From: Parasaccharibacter apium
Lineage (GTDB): Bacteria; Pseudomonadota; Alphaproteobacteria; Acetobacterales; Acetobacteraceae
Reading direction: 5' to 3'
Length of the DNA: 64,000 bases
Assembly (NCBI RefSeq): GCF_002592045.1
Contig: NZ_MEJG01000002.1
Coordinates: forward strand, 310,001-374,000
Shown here piece after piece: positions 25,756 through 36,094 of this stretch. The stretch's first letter is position 1. The number at the start of each line of letters is the position of its first letter. The notes beneath the pieces were generated by a model. That model was not told where the DNA came from, ran no database searches, and saw nothing but the letters and a program-made list of their open reading frames with translations. A program made the translations under genes and the position numbers.

Positions 25756-26326
25756 GTCTAAAATCACTAATCTTGAGGAGGACCCCATCGGGGTCTGTAT
25801 GGCTAGGGAAGCTCTTATATAGCATGTGCCAGTCAGAGCGGGCTTTGGTCAACTCATCTGGCGTTTTTCTTCCCTTTAAAAACAAACAATAGCCATCCTC
25901 TTTTAACAAAGGCCGCGCCCACGTTAAAAGTTGGGGCAGGGGAGCAAGGGCGCGGGCGGTGATAATATCGGCAGGCTCTAGCACAGCTTGCTCGATCCGT
26001 TTTGCCAGCACACTAACACGCGCCCCACATTCCCGCGCGGCCTCGCGTAAAAAGGCGCATTTGCGTTGGTCAGACTCAATTAGCGTAACAGGATTACCCG
26101 TTGCTATAGCGACAATCAAACCGGGAAAGCCCCCGCCTGAGCCAAGGTCAGTTATCCTTACCCCTTCAGGCACATACGGCACAAGTTGGAGGCTATCTTC
26201 AATATGCCGCTGGCGAAGATGGGCAATATCTTTAGGGCTTACGAGGTTAATTTTCTCATTCCAGCGCGTTAAAAGCTGGGTGAAGTGAGCGAGCTTCGCT
26301 TCAGTTTCATGTGAAACATGCTGCAT
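25748..26326 (-). CDS. rsmG: 16S rRNA (guanine(527)-N7)-methyltransferase RsmG
   Basis: Methylates G527 of 16S rRNA using S-adenosylmethionine. 192 residues. Conserved segments: [20 protein letters not shown], the SAM motif [13 protein letters not shown], and [13 protein letters not shown]. The ATG shares one base with the mnmG stop (TAATG). A parS-like sequence is embedded in codons 3-8 (HVSHET). The mnmG-rsmG-parA-parB order is the classic origin-proximal arrangement. Confidence 0.95.
   Translation of the reverse strand: MQHVSHETEAKLAHFTQLLTRWNEKINLVSPKDIAHLRQRHIEDSLQLVPYVPEGVRITDLGSGGGFPGLIVAIATGNPVTLIESDQRKCAFLREAARECGARVSVLAKRIEQAVLEPADIITARALAPLPQLLTWARPLLKEDGYCLFLKGRKTPDELTKARSDWHMLYKSFPSHTDPDGVLLKISDFRRV
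26303..26318. promoter_or_regulatory. parS-like centromere site inside rsmG
   Basis: AGTTTCATGTGAAACA matches 14 of 16 positions of the conserved bacterial parS sequence TGTTTCACGTGAAACA. It lies in the 5' end of rsmG, next to parAB, a common place for parS. Confidence 0.72.
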
Positions 26327-28197
26327 TAGGGACGGCTCCTCATATAAGCCAGCAGCGCAATCAAAGCCGCAGGGGTAACACCACGCACACGCCCAGCGGC
26401 TGCAAAATCAGCCGGGCGGGCTGCACTTAATCGCTCTTGCATCTCTTGGCTTAGCCCCCCAATCGCCCCGTAATCCAAATCCTCCGGCAAACGAAGGGAA
26501 GCCTCACTTTTAAGTTGCTGAATCTCCCGCTCTTGCCGGCGCAGATACCCCCCATAGCGGGCCTCTGTTTGCACATGCCGCCCAATGCGCAACGGCAAAG
26601 CCGCAAACCACGGGGCCAGCTGGGCAAGCTGTGCTTCATCAGCTTGTGTGGCTAATACATCCAGCAAGCTGCGCCGCCGCCCATCTTGGGAGACCTCAAT
26701 CCCATGTGCGCGCAAATCTTGGGGCAGAAAAACCGGCTGACGTGCCTGCTCCATCGCCGCCTCAATCTGACATACCGTATCCTTAAACGCAGCCTCACGC
26801 TCTGGCCCAACACAGCCAGCCCCAATCGCCTTCGGGGTGAGACGTAAATCCGCATTATCTGCCCGCAATAACAAACGATATTCCGCCCGTGAGGTGAACA
26901 TCCGATAAGGCTCGCTAATGCCATGGAGGGTGAGGTCATCAATCAACACACCAAGATACGATTCCTCCCGCCCTAATGTGAGCGGCTCTTTCCCCCCTAC
27001 AGCGCGGGCCGCATTCAGCCCAGCGAGCAACCCTTGCGCCCCGGCTTCCTCATACCCTGTTGTCCCGTTAATCTGCCCAGCCAAATACAAACCGGGAAGG
27101 GCGCGTAACTCCAAAGAAGGCCTCAGCTCTCGCGGGTCCACATAATCATACTCCACCGCATAGCCGGGTGTGACGATGCGCGCTTGCTCCAACCCCGGCA
27201 TAGAGGCAATCATCAGCTCTTGGACCTCCGCTGGGAGAGAGGTGCTAATGCCATTAGGATACACTAAATCCCCACCCGGATTGCCCGGTAGGGCCTCTGG
27301 CTCCAAAAAGATTTGATGACTATCACGCCCAGCAAAACGAACAATTTTATCCTCAATAGACGGGCAATAACGCGGCCCCCGCCCGGTAATCTCCCCCCCA
27401 TACATGGCAGAGAGATGGAGATTCTCCTCAATAATCTTATGGGTTTGTGGCGTTGTTTGGGTAATACGGCACGAAATCTGCTTATTCGGCAAAGAGGTGG
27501 TGAGCGTACTAAATGCCTCTGGCTGTACGTCTCCCTCATCGGCAGGCAGGGCCTCCCAGTCGATACTCTCGCGGGCAAGGCGCGGGGGAGTGCCCGTTTT
27601 TAACCGCCCCATCTTCAACCCCAGAGCCTCCAACCGCTCACCGAGCATCGTCGCAGGGGCATCCCCAATACGCCCCGCTGGTCGGCTCACCCGCCCTGTA
27701 TGAATCACCCCCCGCAGGAAGGTCCCGCTCGTCAACACGACAGCCCCCGCCATAAAGCGGCGGCCATCCTCACACACCACACCGCGCACATGACCTTGCT
27801 CGACAATCACATCCCCCACAGCCCCGGCAAGTATGGTCAGATGAGGGGTTTGGGCCAAAAGCCCCTGAATCGCCGCCCGGTATAAGGACCGATCCGCCTG
27901 CGCACGCGGGCCATGCACTGCCGGCCCTTTGGAGCGATTAAGCAGCTTAAAATGAATCCCCGCTTGGTCCGCTGCTTTGCCCATCAGGCCATCAAAGGCA
28001 TCAATCTCCCGCACGAGATGGCCTTTACCAATGCCCCCAATCGCTGGGTTGCACGACATGCTGCCTATCGTGTCCAGCTTATGGGTTAAAAGCAATGTGT
28101 CTGCCCCAAAACGGGCCGCGGCGGCGGCGGCTTCCGTCCCTGCATGGCCGCCCCCCACGACGATAACATCATAGCGTTGCGTATGTGATGTACTCAT
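26326..28197 (-). CDS. mnmG: tRNA uridine 5-carboxymethylaminomethyl modification enzyme MnmG (GidA)
   Basis: FAD-dependent partner of MnmE in making cmnm5U at the wobble position of certain tRNAs. 623 residues, normal. The FAD motif is [17 protein letters not shown], followed by [30 protein letters not shown]-like ([11 protein letters not shown]), and the [16 protein letters not shown]-like segment ([16 protein letters not shown]). The C-terminal MnmE-interaction helices are present. It begins just downstream of mnmE with nine bases between, forming one block with mnmE, rsmG, parA and parB. Confidence 0.97.
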   Translation of the reverse strand: MSTSHTQRYDVIVVGGGHAGTEAAAAAARFGADTLLLTHKLDTIGSMSCNPAIGGIGKGHLVREIDAFDGLMGKAADQAGIHFKLLNRSKGPAVHGPRAQADRSLYRAAIQGLLAQTPHLTILAGAVGDVIVEQGHVRGVVCEDGRRFMAGAVVLTSGTFLRGVIHTGRVSRPAGRIGDAPATMLGERLEALGLKMGRLKTGTPPRLARESIDWEALPADEGDVQPEAFSTLTTSLPNKQISCRITQTTPQTHKIIEENLHLSAMYGGEITGRGPRYCPSIEDKIVRFAGRDSHQIFLEPEALPGNPGGDLVYPNGISTSLPAEVQELMIASMPGLEQARIVTPGYAVEYDYVDPRELRPSLELRALPGLYLAGQINGTTGYEEAGAQGLLAGLNAARAVGGKEPLTLGREESYLGVLIDDLTLHGISEPYRMFTSRAEYRLLLRADNADLRLTPKAIGAGCVGPEREAAFKDTVCQIEAAMEQARQPVFLPQDLRAHGIEVSQDGRRRSLLDVLATQADEAQLAQLAPWFAALPLRIGRHVQTEARYGGYLRRQEREIQQLKSEASLRLPEDLDYGAIGGLSQEMQERLSAARPADFAAAGRVRGVTPAALIALLAYMRSRP

Positions 28198-28206
28198 GCC
28201 GTAATG

Positions 28207-29511
28207 TTACTTTCCTATACAAAACTGGCCGAAAATTGTATCGAGCAGGGCCTCTACATCCACATGGCCTGTCAGCCGCCCTATAGCCTGCATTGCTAAG
28301 CGCAACTCCTCCCCGCGTACCTCCGGCCATGAGGCCTCCAACGCATGGGTAAGATGCTGCTGCGCCTCCTGCAACCCTGCACGATGGCGCGCCCGCGTTA
28401 AAGGCGGTGTGCCACGTTGTGCCATAAGCGTGGCAAGATGTGCTTTTAGCCACTCACGCAAGGGGGCTAAACCGGCCTCATCCTGCGTATGCACCCCAAG
28501 TTCACCTCCCTGAGTCGGCGTCAAGTCTGTTTTGGTGCGTAATTTTACAGCATGAGGGGCGAGCAAAGGCGTCTCATCCCCCGGCCCGACGAGATGAAAC
28601 AATACATCCGCCTTCTCCACATGCTGCATGGTCCGGCGGATGCCTTCAGCCTCAATCTCATCCTCTGTCTCGCGTAGCCCTGCTGTATCAATCAAGCGAA
28701 CCCGAATCCCCTCAATCATCCACTCAACACTTATCGCATCCCGCGTTGTGCCAGCTTTTTGCGTCACGATGGCTGCATCCTGCCCACTAAGAGCATTAAG
28801 CAAACTCGACTTCCCGACATTTGGGGCCCCAGCGAGAACAATCTTCAACCCGTCCCGCACAATCTCGCCCCGCTCATCAGCAAGATGAGCCTGCATCTCC
28901 TGCGCTAAAGCCCGACACTCTTCTATAAGGGCACCCTCCACCTCTGGGGGAAGCTCCTCATCGGGGAAGTCAATCAACGCTTCCTGTTGGGCTAAAATCT
29001 GCCGCAATCGCGCTGCCCATCCTGTATAAAGCTGGCTTAATGCCCCATCAGCTTGCCGCAAGGCTTGATGACGCTGCGCTTGTGTTTCCGCCTCAATTAA
29101 ATCCGCAATCGCTTCCGCTTGGAGAATATCCATCCGCCCCGCTTGGACAGCCCTGCGGGTAAACTCCCCCGGCTCAGCAGGGCGGCCACCAAGATGCACA
29201 AGAGCCTGCGCTACGGCCTCTATAATCGCCGGGCCAGCATGGAGGTGCAGCTCAAAACTATCTTCCCCTGTATAAGAGCGCGGCCCCGGCAACCATAAAA
29301 TAAGGGCGTGATCTAACACATCCCCCTCATATGTTAAGGCCCGCACGCTAGCGTGACGCGGCGGCGGTAAAGCCCCGCATAATGCCTTTAAAATCTTACC
29401 ACTCTCCGGCCCGCTTACCCGCATAACCGCAATTGCCCCCTGCACGGAGCCTGTCGCTATAGCAAAAATTGTATGAGTGGATGCGCCAGATATGTTCATG
29501 CCGCCTTTCAT
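28207..29511 (-). CDS. mnmE: tRNA modification GTPase MnmE (TrmE)
   Basis: GTPase that works with MnmG on wobble uridine of tRNA. About 434 residues from ATG 29511 (AGGAG 7 bases upstream; the frame is open to 29565). The N-terminal folate-binding domain starts TIFAIATG, the G domain has [14 protein letters not shown] (P-loop), DTAGLRE (G3) and TKTDL-like (LRTKTDL) (G4), and the protein ends with the diagnostic FCIGK containing the key Cys. A 76-base divergent region separates it from ogt. Confidence 0.96.
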   Translation of the reverse strand: MKGGMNISGASTHTIFAIATGSVQGAIAVMRVSGPESGKILKALCGALPPPRHASVRALTYEGDVLDHALILWLPGPRSYTGEDSFELHLHAGPAIIEAVAQALVHLGGRPAEPGEFTRRAVQAGRMDILQAEAIADLIEAETQAQRHQALRQADGALSQLYTGWAARLRQILAQQEALIDFPDEELPPEVEGALIEECRALAQEMQAHLADERGEIVRDGLKIVLAGAPNVGKSSLLNALSGQDAAIVTQKAGTTRDAISVEWMIEGIRVRLIDTAGLRETEDEIEAEGIRRTMQHVEKADVLFHLVGPGDETPLLAPHAVKLRTKTDLTPTQGGELGVHTQDEAGLAPLREWLKAHLATLMAQRGTPPLTRARHRAGLQEAQQHLTHALEASWPEVRGEELRLAMQAIGRLTGHVDVEALLDTIFGQFCIGK

Positions 29512-29587
29512 ACAGCACTCCTGCCAGAAAAGCAGCGTTTTGTAGAAAGAATTGACGCTCATCACTAAAACAGGCAGCTTAGAGCTT

Positions 29588-30049
29588 ATGCCACAGCTTT
29601 CTTTTCATTCCCCCCTTGGTGCCCTCACTCTTAGCGAAGAAGACGGGCGCATCGTCTCCCTTGATGAAGGCTGGGGACGCGACCAGAGTGAGACCCCACT
29701 CCTGCTTCAGGTACGAGACATGATGCAGGATTATTTTGATGGCAAAGTGGTGGATTTCCAATCCATCCCGCTCATGCTGTGTGGCACAGCCTATCAAGAG
29801 CGCGTATGGGCTGCCTTACGCACAATTCCCCATGGCCAAACCCGCAGCTATGCCGAGCTAGCCCGCAGCATCGGCGGTAGCCCGCAATCCATCGGCCAAG
29901 CCGTAGCGCGCAACCCGTTGCTTATCCTCATCCCCTGCCATCGCGTATTACCCTCTCATGGCAAAAACTACGGCGATTATAGCGGTTTTGAAGGAGCCGA
30001 GAGCAAAGCCTTCCTGCTCGACTTAGAGCGTGAGATGCTCACCCCGTAA
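29588..30049 (+). CDS. ogt: Methylated-DNA--protein-cysteine S-methyltransferase (Ogt/MGMT)
   Basis: Suicide DNA-repair protein that removes O6-alkyl groups from guanine. About 153 residues from ATG 29588 (the frame is open to TTG 29552). The active-site motif is IPCHRV, preceded by the helix-turn-helix region [24 protein letters not shown]-terminal [14 protein letters not shown] also fits. The N-terminal domain is short but present. Confidence 0.92.
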   Translation: MPQLSFHSPLGALTLSEEDGRIVSLDEGWGRDQSETPLLLQVRDMMQDYFDGKVVDFQSIPLMLCGTAYQERVWAALRTIPHGQTRSYAELARSIGGSPQSIGQAVARNPLLILIPCHRVLPSHGKNYGDYSGFEGAESKAFLLDLEREMLTP

Positions 30050-30275
30050 AAACGGACTGTTATAAAACATACCCTATAAACTCCATAAAAAATTGTAATA
30101 ATAGCTTTTCCATACCTGCCTCATCTGCCAAAAACGGGCATTTAACAAGTACCAATACCCATTACGTAAACAATACCTATCACAGAAAAAATAAAACCAA
30201 TTTTATAATGTCTCATAAGTCCAATAACGAAAAACTATGGAGTCTTCCTAATTTAACGGAAAGGAACGATTATTT

Positions 30276-31691
30276 ATGGTTACCGACCATAATATACCCC
30301 TGATAATCGCACGAATACAATTTGCACTTACCGTTGGCGTACATATAATATTTCCTGCATTTTCAATCGGACTATCTGTTTTTCTCACATTTCTTGAAGG
30401 GATGTGGTTAAGAACGACTGATAATCGTTATTTAAATCTCTTTAAATATTGGTTGAAGGTCTTTTCAATCGTCTTTGGGATGGGTGTCGTCTCCGGGATC
30501 GTTATGGCTTACGAATTCGGCACAAACTGGGCTAGATTCTCTGCCAAAGCAGGACCGATTACCGGTGTTCTACTCTCCTATGAGGTTATGACAGCCTTCT
30601 TCATGGAGGCAGGCTTCCTTGGTGTTATGCTTTTCGGACTAAACCGAGTTGGGCGCAAAATGCACTTCTTTGCCACTTGTGCTGTCACCACAGGAACGCT
30701 CATCTCCATGACATGGATCCTTGCGTCAAACTCATGGATGCAAACCCCGCAAGGCTATATCATCGACCCTAAAACCGGCCATTTTTTACCAAAAGATTGG
30801 CTGGCCATTATTTTTAATCCGTCATTCCCTTATCGGATCATCCATATGGGACTAGCTGCTATGCTCTCTGTCGCCTTTACTGTAGCGGCGGCTGGAGCGT
30901 GGCATCTGCTCAAAGCGAAAAAGAACAAAATACAGGCTGATAGTACAGTCCGCCTTATGTTCTCCCTCTCCCTTTGGATGATTGTCGCCACAGCCCCGCT
31001 CCAAATCTTGGCAGGTGATATGCACGGGCTAAATACCCTGAAATATCAACCCGCTAAGATTGCAGCGATAGAAGGAGACTGGATAAGTGAGAGACGGGCT
31101 CCCGAACTGCTCTTTGGCATCCCGAACATGAAGACCGAGCATACAGATTATGCCATAAGTGTCCCACTACTTGGCTCTCTCATCCTTACCCATGACATTA
31201 ATGGCAAGGTCCCCGGGTTAAAAGATTATCCAGCAGACCAACGGGCCCCCTCGCCAATTGTATTCTTCTCCTTCCGCATCATGGTTGCCTTGGGAGGGAT
31301 TATGCTGCTCTGTGGTTTATGGTCACTCTGGCTACGCCATAGGGGACGGTTTTTTACACATCCACTCTTCTTGCGGGTAATGCTCATCATGGCCCCGGCC
31401 GGCTTTGTTGCATTGCTCTGCGGCTGGGTCACCACCGAGGTAGGCCGCCAACCATGGACTGTGTACGGCTTACTCCGCACAGAAGACAGTGCCTCACCCC
31501 TTGCTCTCTCTAGCCTGTCTTTCTCCATGCTCTTTTTTGTCGTGATTTATGTTTTTGTCTTTGGCTCTGGCCTTCTCATGCTCATTCGTCTGCTCAGAAC
31601 CGCCCCAGAAGCCACCGATAACACTCATGATGACACCATGATTCTAGGTAGTCATCACCATACGGTCTCTCATAACAAAGAGGTGCCCTGA
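30276..31691 (+). CDS. cydA: Cytochrome bd-type quinol oxidase subunit I (CioA/CydA)
   Basis: Quinol-binding haem subunit of a cyanide-tolerant terminal oxidase that reduces oxygen to water. 471 residues, nine or so membrane helices. Likely haem ligands His23 (VGVHIIFPAFSIGL) and His190 (YRIIHMGLAAML), and the Glu103/Glu111 pair (SYEVMTAFFMEAGF), are present. The Q-loop is short, as in CioA. The ribosome site GGAAAGGAA precedes the ATG. Transcribed with cydB (one base apart). Its 226-base upstream region is AT-rich and holds the promoter; no FNR box was recognised. Confidence 0.95.
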   Translation: MVTDHNIPLIIARIQFALTVGVHIIFPAFSIGLSVFLTFLEGMWLRTTDNRYLNLFKYWLKVFSIVFGMGVVSGIVMAYEFGTNWARFSAKAGPITGVLLSYEVMTAFFMEAGFLGVMLFGLNRVGRKMHFFATCAVTTGTLISMTWILASNSWMQTPQGYIIDPKTGHFLPKDWLAIIFNPSFPYRIIHMGLAAMLSVAFTVAAAGAWHLLKAKKNKIQADSTVRLMFSLSLWMIVATAPLQILAGDMHGLNTLKYQPAKIAAIEGDWISERRAPELLFGIPNMKTEHTDYAISVPLLGSLILTHDINGKVPGLKDYPADQRAPSPIVFFSFRIMVALGGIMLLCGLWSLWLRHRGRFFTHPLFLRVMLIMAPAGFVALLCGWVTTEVGRQPWTVYGLLRTEDSASPLALSSLSFSMLFFVVIYVFVFGSGLLMLIRLLRTAPEATDNTHDDTMILGSHHHTVSHNKEVP

Positions 31692-31692
31692 C

Positions 31693-32712
31693 ATGTCCGG
31701 TCTTGCTTATTATTTGCCCTTCATCTGGGCTTTCATCGTCATTCTAGCCATCTCTATCTATGTCATTCTGGATGGTTTTGACTTAGGCATTGGTATGCTC
31801 TTTGCTTTTGAGAAAAAGCCAGAGCACCGCGATGTTATGATCAACACCATTGCCCCTGTCTGGGATGGTAATGAGACATGGATGGTTTTAGGGGGTGCTA
31901 CATTATTTGGTGTTTTCCCCGGTGCTTACAGTACATTACTACCCGCTTTTTATATTCCCATCATCATCATGCTGGGTGCCCTAATCTTCCGTGGTGTTGC
32001 CTTTGAGTTCCGCATCATGGCGCACTCCCCCGGTTACCGGACATTCTGGAACAAGGGCTTCATGGCAGGCTCCATGCTCGCATCCTTTTGCCAAGGATGT
32101 ATTCTTGGGGGCTATGTCCAAGGAATCCACACTCATGACGGTGCTTTTGCCGGTGGCCCAATGGATTGGCTAACACCCTTTAGTGTTCTCTGTGGCCTCT
32201 CTGTCATCATCGGCTATGCCCTTTTAGGCACAACATGGTTGGTCTGGCGCACATCCGATGAGCTAGAAGCACAATGCCGCCGTTGGTCTAAACGGCTATC
32301 CATCCTAATGCTTCTTTGCATCATTGTCGTTAGCTGTTGGACGCCTTTCCTCCATGCGCCCTATCTTCATCACTGGCTTGCTTTCCCGAACATTCTATTC
32401 GGCCTGCCTGTCCCGCTACTCGTAGCCCTATTTGGGTTTATGATGTGGCACAGTTTGGATAAAGACCACACTATTACACCTTTCCTCTGCACTATAGGAT
32501 GGTTCCTACTAAGTTTGGTGGGGCTAGCCATCACCATCTGGCCCTACGCTGTTCCCCCAACATTAACCCTGTGGGATGTAGCATCACCTGTTCCCAGCCA
32601 GCTCTTCCAACTTGTTGGGACCGTTATCTTGCTCCCTATCATCACAGGATACTCAATTTATTCTTACTATCTCTTCCGTGGAAAGGTCACCAAAGCCGAT
32701 GGATATCACTAA
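31693..32712 (+). CDS. cydB: Cytochrome bd-type quinol oxidase subunit II (CioB/CydB)
   Basis: Second structural subunit of the bd oxidase, 339 residues with eight to nine helices. Conserved CydB features: DGFDLGIGMLFAFEKKPEHRDVMINTIAPVWDGNETW region near residue 30 and FRGVAFEFR near residue 97. It begins one base after cydA, and its last codons overlap the small third gene at 32699. Confidence 0.95.
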   Translation: MSGLAYYLPFIWAFIVILAISIYVILDGFDLGIGMLFAFEKKPEHRDVMINTIAPVWDGNETWMVLGGATLFGVFPGAYSTLLPAFYIPIIIMLGALIFRGVAFEFRIMAHSPGYRTFWNKGFMAGSMLASFCQGCILGGYVQGIHTHDGAFAGGPMDWLTPFSVLCGLSVIIGYALLGTTWLVWRTSDELEAQCRRWSKRLSILMLLCIIVVSCWTPFLHAPYLHHWLAFPNILFGLPVPLLVALFGFMMWHSLDKDHTITPFLCTIGWFLLSLVGLAITIWPYAVPPTLTLWDVASPVPSQLFQLVGTVILLPIITGYSIYSYYLFRGKVTKADGYH

Positions 32713-32848
32713 ATTCATCACATATGATGCAAAGAAGGTTCCCACTTCTTTTTGTAAGCGTCTAGGCTGGTTCCTCAGCCTCTGGATAGCGGGCACGGTC
32801 ACCATTATTCTGGTGGCCAGCCTGCTCCACATGTTGATCCCTCATTGA
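32699..32848 (+). CDS. Small bd-oxidase-associated protein, DUF2474 family
   Basis: A 49-residue single-helix membrane protein: polar N-terminus, then KRLGWFLSLWIAGTVTIILV and a short tail LLHMLIPH. The order (aromatic-rich start of the helix, final basic/His tail) and position right after cydAB match DUF2474, a family of small proteins encoded with CioAB-type oxidases, comparable to CydX. The ATG at 32699 overlaps cydB by 14 bases, with GGAAAGG upstream inside cydB. It is easy to miss because of its length. It is followed by a strong terminator. Confidence 0.78.
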   Translation: MDITKFITYDAKKVPTSFCKRLGWFLSLWIAGTVTIILVASLLHMLIPH

Positions 32849-32877
32849 GGGACAACCCACTAACATAAACCCGTTAT

Positions 32878-32915
32878 AAAAAAGGCAGGCTCCCTAATGA
32901 GGACCTGCCTTTTTT
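32878..32915. terminator. Bidirectional terminator between the cyd operon and rho
   Basis: AAAAAAGGCAGG (32878-32889) and CCTGCCTTTTTT (32904-32915) form a 12-bp stem with A and T runs, so it can end the cyd operon on the plus strand and rho on the minus strand. Confidence 0.85.
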
Positions 32916-32940
32916 GCAGCAACTTACTAACTATAATAAT

Positions 32941-34251
32941 CTAGTTATTCATCGCATCGAAGAAATCCTGATTCGTCTTGCTATAGCGCAGCTTATCAAG
33001 CAGGAAGTCCATAGCATCCATCGTGCCCATAGGAGCCAAAATACGGCGAAGGACCCACATTTTGGAGAGGGAGGCACGGTCCACCAATAGCTCCTCCTTA
33101 CGCGTGCCGGACTTGGTGATGTCGATAGCGGGGAAGGTCCGCTTATCAGCCAATTTACGATCCAACATCAGCTCGGAGTTACCTGTACCCTTAAACTCTT
33201 CGAAGATGACCTCATCCATACGGGAGCCTGTATCAATCAAGGCTGTAGCGATAATGGTAAGGGAACCGCCTTCCTCAATATTACGCGCCGCACCGAAGAA
33301 GCGTTTAGGCCGCTGGAGGGCATTAGCATCCACACCACCGGTCAACACCTTACCAGATGACGGCACAACCGTGTTATAGGCACGCGCAAGACGTGTGATG
33401 GAATCTAACAAGATGACCACATCGCGCTTATGCTCAACAAGACGTTTGGCTTTCTCCAACACCATTTCCGTCACCTGCACATGACGATGAGCGGGTTCAT
33501 CAAAGGTGGAGGACACAACCTCACCACGCACAGAGCGGGCCATGTCTGTCACTTCCTCAGGTCGCTCATCAATAAGCAGAACAATGAGGAACACATCAGG
33601 ATGATTTGCCGAGATAGAGGCCGCAATGCTTTGCAGCATGACCGTCTTACCCGTCCGCGGGGGGGCGACAATCAACGCACGCTGGCCCATCCCAATAGGA
33701 GCGACAAGGTCAATCACGCGGGAGGTATAATCTTTTTGGTCTTTACGGTCCCGTCCCTTACTTTTTGCTGGGGCAGGGGCGGCATTAACAGCATCTTGCT
33801 GCTCTGTCTCCATCCGCAAAGGACGCTCAGGAAAGAGCGGTGTTAGGTTATCAAAATTAATCCGCGTGCGGACTTGCTCCGGAGCTTCAAAATTGATCGT
33901 ATTGACATTTTGCAGGGCAAAATAACGCTCGCCATCCCGTGGGGCGCGGATTTCCCCTTCCACCGTATCGCCCGGCCGCAGGGCAAAACGCCGCACTTGC
34001 GCGGGGGAGACGTAAATATCATCAGGGCCGGGAAGGTAGTTTGCCTCTGGGCTACGAAGGAAGCCAAAACCATCCGGCAAAATCTCAAGAGTGCCCTCGC
34101 CGTAAATAGCCTGTTCACGCTCGGCAAGAGTTTTGAGAATAGCGAACATCATATCCTGCTTCCGCAGGGATGAGGCATTCTCAACCTCCAATTCTTCAGC
34201 AAAAGCCAATAGATCAGCGGGAGATTTCTTCTTCAATTCGGCGAGATGCAT
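32941..34251 (-). CDS. rho: Transcription termination factor Rho
   Basis: Hexameric RNA-dependent ATPase that ends transcription. 436 residues. The N-terminal helical domain is followed by an RNA-binding OSB domain ([29 protein letters not shown]), the Walker A APPRTGKT, Walker [16 protein letters not shown], and the C-terminal FFDAMNN. An acidic/Ala-rich insertion (residues about 150-170) is typical of alphaproteobacterial Rho. A candidate promoter lies at 34472-34500. Confidence 0.97.
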   Translation of the reverse strand: MHLAELKKKSPADLLAFAEELEVENASSLRKQDMMFAILKTLAEREQAIYGEGTLEILPDGFGFLRSPEANYLPGPDDIYVSPAQVRRFALRPGDTVEGEIRAPRDGERYFALQNVNTINFEAPEQVRTRINFDNLTPLFPERPLRMETEQQDAVNAAPAPAKSKGRDRKDQKDYTSRVIDLVAPIGMGQRALIVAPPRTGKTVMLQSIAASISANHPDVFLIVLLIDERPEEVTDMARSVRGEVVSSTFDEPAHRHVQVTEMVLEKAKRLVEHKRDVVILLDSITRLARAYNTVVPSSGKVLTGGVDANALQRPKRFFGAARNIEEGGSLTIIATALIDTGSRMDEVIFEEFKGTGNSELMLDRKLADKRTFPAIDITKSGTRKEELLVDRASLSKMWVLRRILAPMGTMDAMDFLLDKLRYSKTNQDFFDAMNN

Positions 34252-34471
34252 GAAATGATGCGCCTTGGTAAGCCCCTCTCACGAAGGGTGAAAATAGGAA
34301 AGAAAACGGAAGTCCAGACTAAGGGCCGATAAAGGCCCCCAAATACTACCAATCAATAGAGACAAGCAAAATGACGTTTCTCTAAAGAAAGACTGGCAAA
34401 ACTGCCTTCCGGTGCGAAGGGAATGACCCGGCAGGCTAGGCAGGACGCCGCCTCCATAAGGTCCGACCCCT

Positions 34472-34500
34472 CATTAAGTGAAAGGGGCCGATACTGTCAA
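34472..34500 (-). promoter_or_regulatory. Candidate sigma-70 promoter for rho
   Basis: On the minus strand TTGACA (34495-34500) is followed after 17 bases by TTAATG (34472-34477). The -35 is perfect, the -10 weak. It would give a 5' leader of about 210 bases for rho, which could hold an autoregulatory Rho site. Confidence 0.5.
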
Positions 34501-34530
34501 GACGCCCCCTCTCACTTAACATCATCATAC

Positions 34531-36075
34531 TTACACAACCTTTAGCAGCGCATCCGCTGTTCGTAAGGAAAGTGCCATAATGGTCAAAGCAGGATTAGCC
34601 GCCCCAGAGCTAGGGAAGGTAGAGTGATCGCTTATCCATAGATTCTCAATATCAAAACTACGGCCATAGGGATTAACCACCGCAGAGCCTGCATCTTTAC
34701 CCATACGGCATGTGCCAATCATATGGGCAGCACGGCTAATAACCCGTATATCCTTCGCCCCGATCGACTCCCACATCTTCACCATCAGACGGGTAGCATG
34801 GCGGTGCATGGCCTCCTCATTAGGGCCATAACTATAATCAATGCGCGGTTTTGGCAGGCCAAAAGCGTCTTTCTCCTCCGAGAGGGTTACGCGGTTTTCC
34901 TCCCGTGGGAGGCTCTCCCCGTGCATCCCAATACCGGCACTATAATTATAGGCGGCCAAAGTTTGGCTTAAAGCTTCACCACGCCGCCCATCAGCACGCA
35001 CAAGATTTGCCGCCCATGTCAGAGGCATCATACCGAGGGATTGTAGCAAATAGCCCCCCGCAAAATCCGCATCCTTAGGCCGGAGCATATCCTCAGTAAT
35101 CGTAAGGGATGGGTATCCTTTATTCGGCCGGATTTCCTCATCAAACACGCCCCACACTTGGGTGGAGACATGTGTCATGTAATTCCGCCCCACTTGGCCG
35201 GAGCTATTGGCCAGACCATTATGCAGTAATAAGCGAGCCGTCTCCACCGCCCCAGCGGCAAGAACAACAGCCTTACATTTTTGCCGTTCTTCTCGCCCAT
35301 CTTTTACATAAATGACAGCCGTAATCCGCCCCTGACTATCACGCTCAAAAGCTGTTGCCATACAGCCAGGACGCAACTCCGCCCCATGAGCGCAAGCTAG
35401 TGGCAGATAGGTATTATCAACACCTGATTTCGCCCCATTGCGGCAACCTTGATGGCAGGCCCCGCAATTAACACACCCTTCACGATGACCAAAATGAGGC
35501 TGCTCACGCCCTTGCGAAATCACAGCCACAGGCCCATCCGCATGGCGTAACCCTACATTATCGCACGCTTTCCGCATTTTAAGGGCTGCTGCATTAGGGG
35601 CCAAAGGAGGATAGGCATAATGGCGGCTTTCATCCCACGGATAATGCGCTGGGCCGCTGACCCCGATAAAACGTTCAACCTCCTCTATATAAGGTTGAAT
35701 CTCCTCAGCACCGAAGGGCCAATCAACCCCTTGGCCGGTCTCACTATGGAGATGAAACTCCCGCTTATCCATTCGTGGTAAAAATGCCCCGTAATGAAGC
35801 AAAGAGCCCCCAAGGCCCGTCCCGCTATTATTGCCACCAAAGGCTTGTGGGGTTTTCCCACCGGAGAGCCGCTCATGCAGCCAATAAAGCTCCTGCGCGG
35901 TTGGCTCATCAGGCGTATGGGACCGCGCTTGAAAAGCCGGTCCTGCTTCCAACGCTACGACCTTTCGCCCTGCTTGGGCCAGCCGCGCTATAAGAGGGGC
36001 ACCACCGGCCCCTGTACCGATAACAACAACATCAGCAATTTGTTGTGAAACATCATTCATCATGTTCTGCGTCAT
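34531..36075 (-). CDS. GMC family oxidoreductase, gluconate 2-dehydrogenase-like FAD subunit
   Basis: A 514-residue FAD enzyme (ATG 36075). The FAD motif VVVIGTGAGGAPLIARLAQAG is near the N-terminus, the GMC C-terminal domain contains HMIGTCRMG and SGAANPALTIMALSLR. Cys202, Cys205, Cys208 and Cys212 in CVNCGACHQGC resemble the iron-sulphur site of membrane sugar dehydrogenases. The substrate is probably a sugar acid or polyol. The matching small subunit gene is upstream at 36495 on the same strand, but 416 bases of origin-like DNA intervene. No cytochrome c subunit follows. No signal peptide is seen here; in this family the small subunit may carry the export signal. Confidence 0.85.
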   Translation of the reverse strand: MTQNMMNDVSQQIADVVVIGTGAGGAPLIARLAQAGRKVVALEAGPAFQARSHTPDEPTAQELYWLHERLSGGKTPQAFGGNNSGTGLGGSLLHYGAFLPRMDKREFHLHSETGQGVDWPFGAEEIQPYIEEVERFIGVSGPAHYPWDESRHYAYPPLAPNAAALKMRKACDNVGLRHADGPVAVISQGREQPHFGHREGCVNCGACHQGCRNGAKSGVDNTYLPLACAHGAELRPGCMATAFERDSQGRITAVIYVKDGREERQKCKAVVLAAGAVETARLLLHNGLANSSGQVGRNYMTHVSTQVWGVFDEEIRPNKGYPSLTITEDMLRPKDADFAGGYLLQSLGMMPLTWAANLVRADGRRGEALSQTLAAYNYSAGIGMHGESLPREENRVTLSEEKDAFGLPKPRIDYSYGPNEEAMHRHATRLMVKMWESIGAKDIRVISRAAHMIGTCRMGKDAGSAVVNPYGRSFDIENLWISDHSTFPSSGAANPALTIMALSLRTADALLKVV

Positions 36076-36094
36076 CAAACTATGTCCATCACCT

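Noticed and set aside
36038-36060. Fourth parS near 36045 (TTGTTGTGAAACATC)
   Set aside because: Only one half (GTGAAACA) matches; the left half does not, and it is within the GMC gene.
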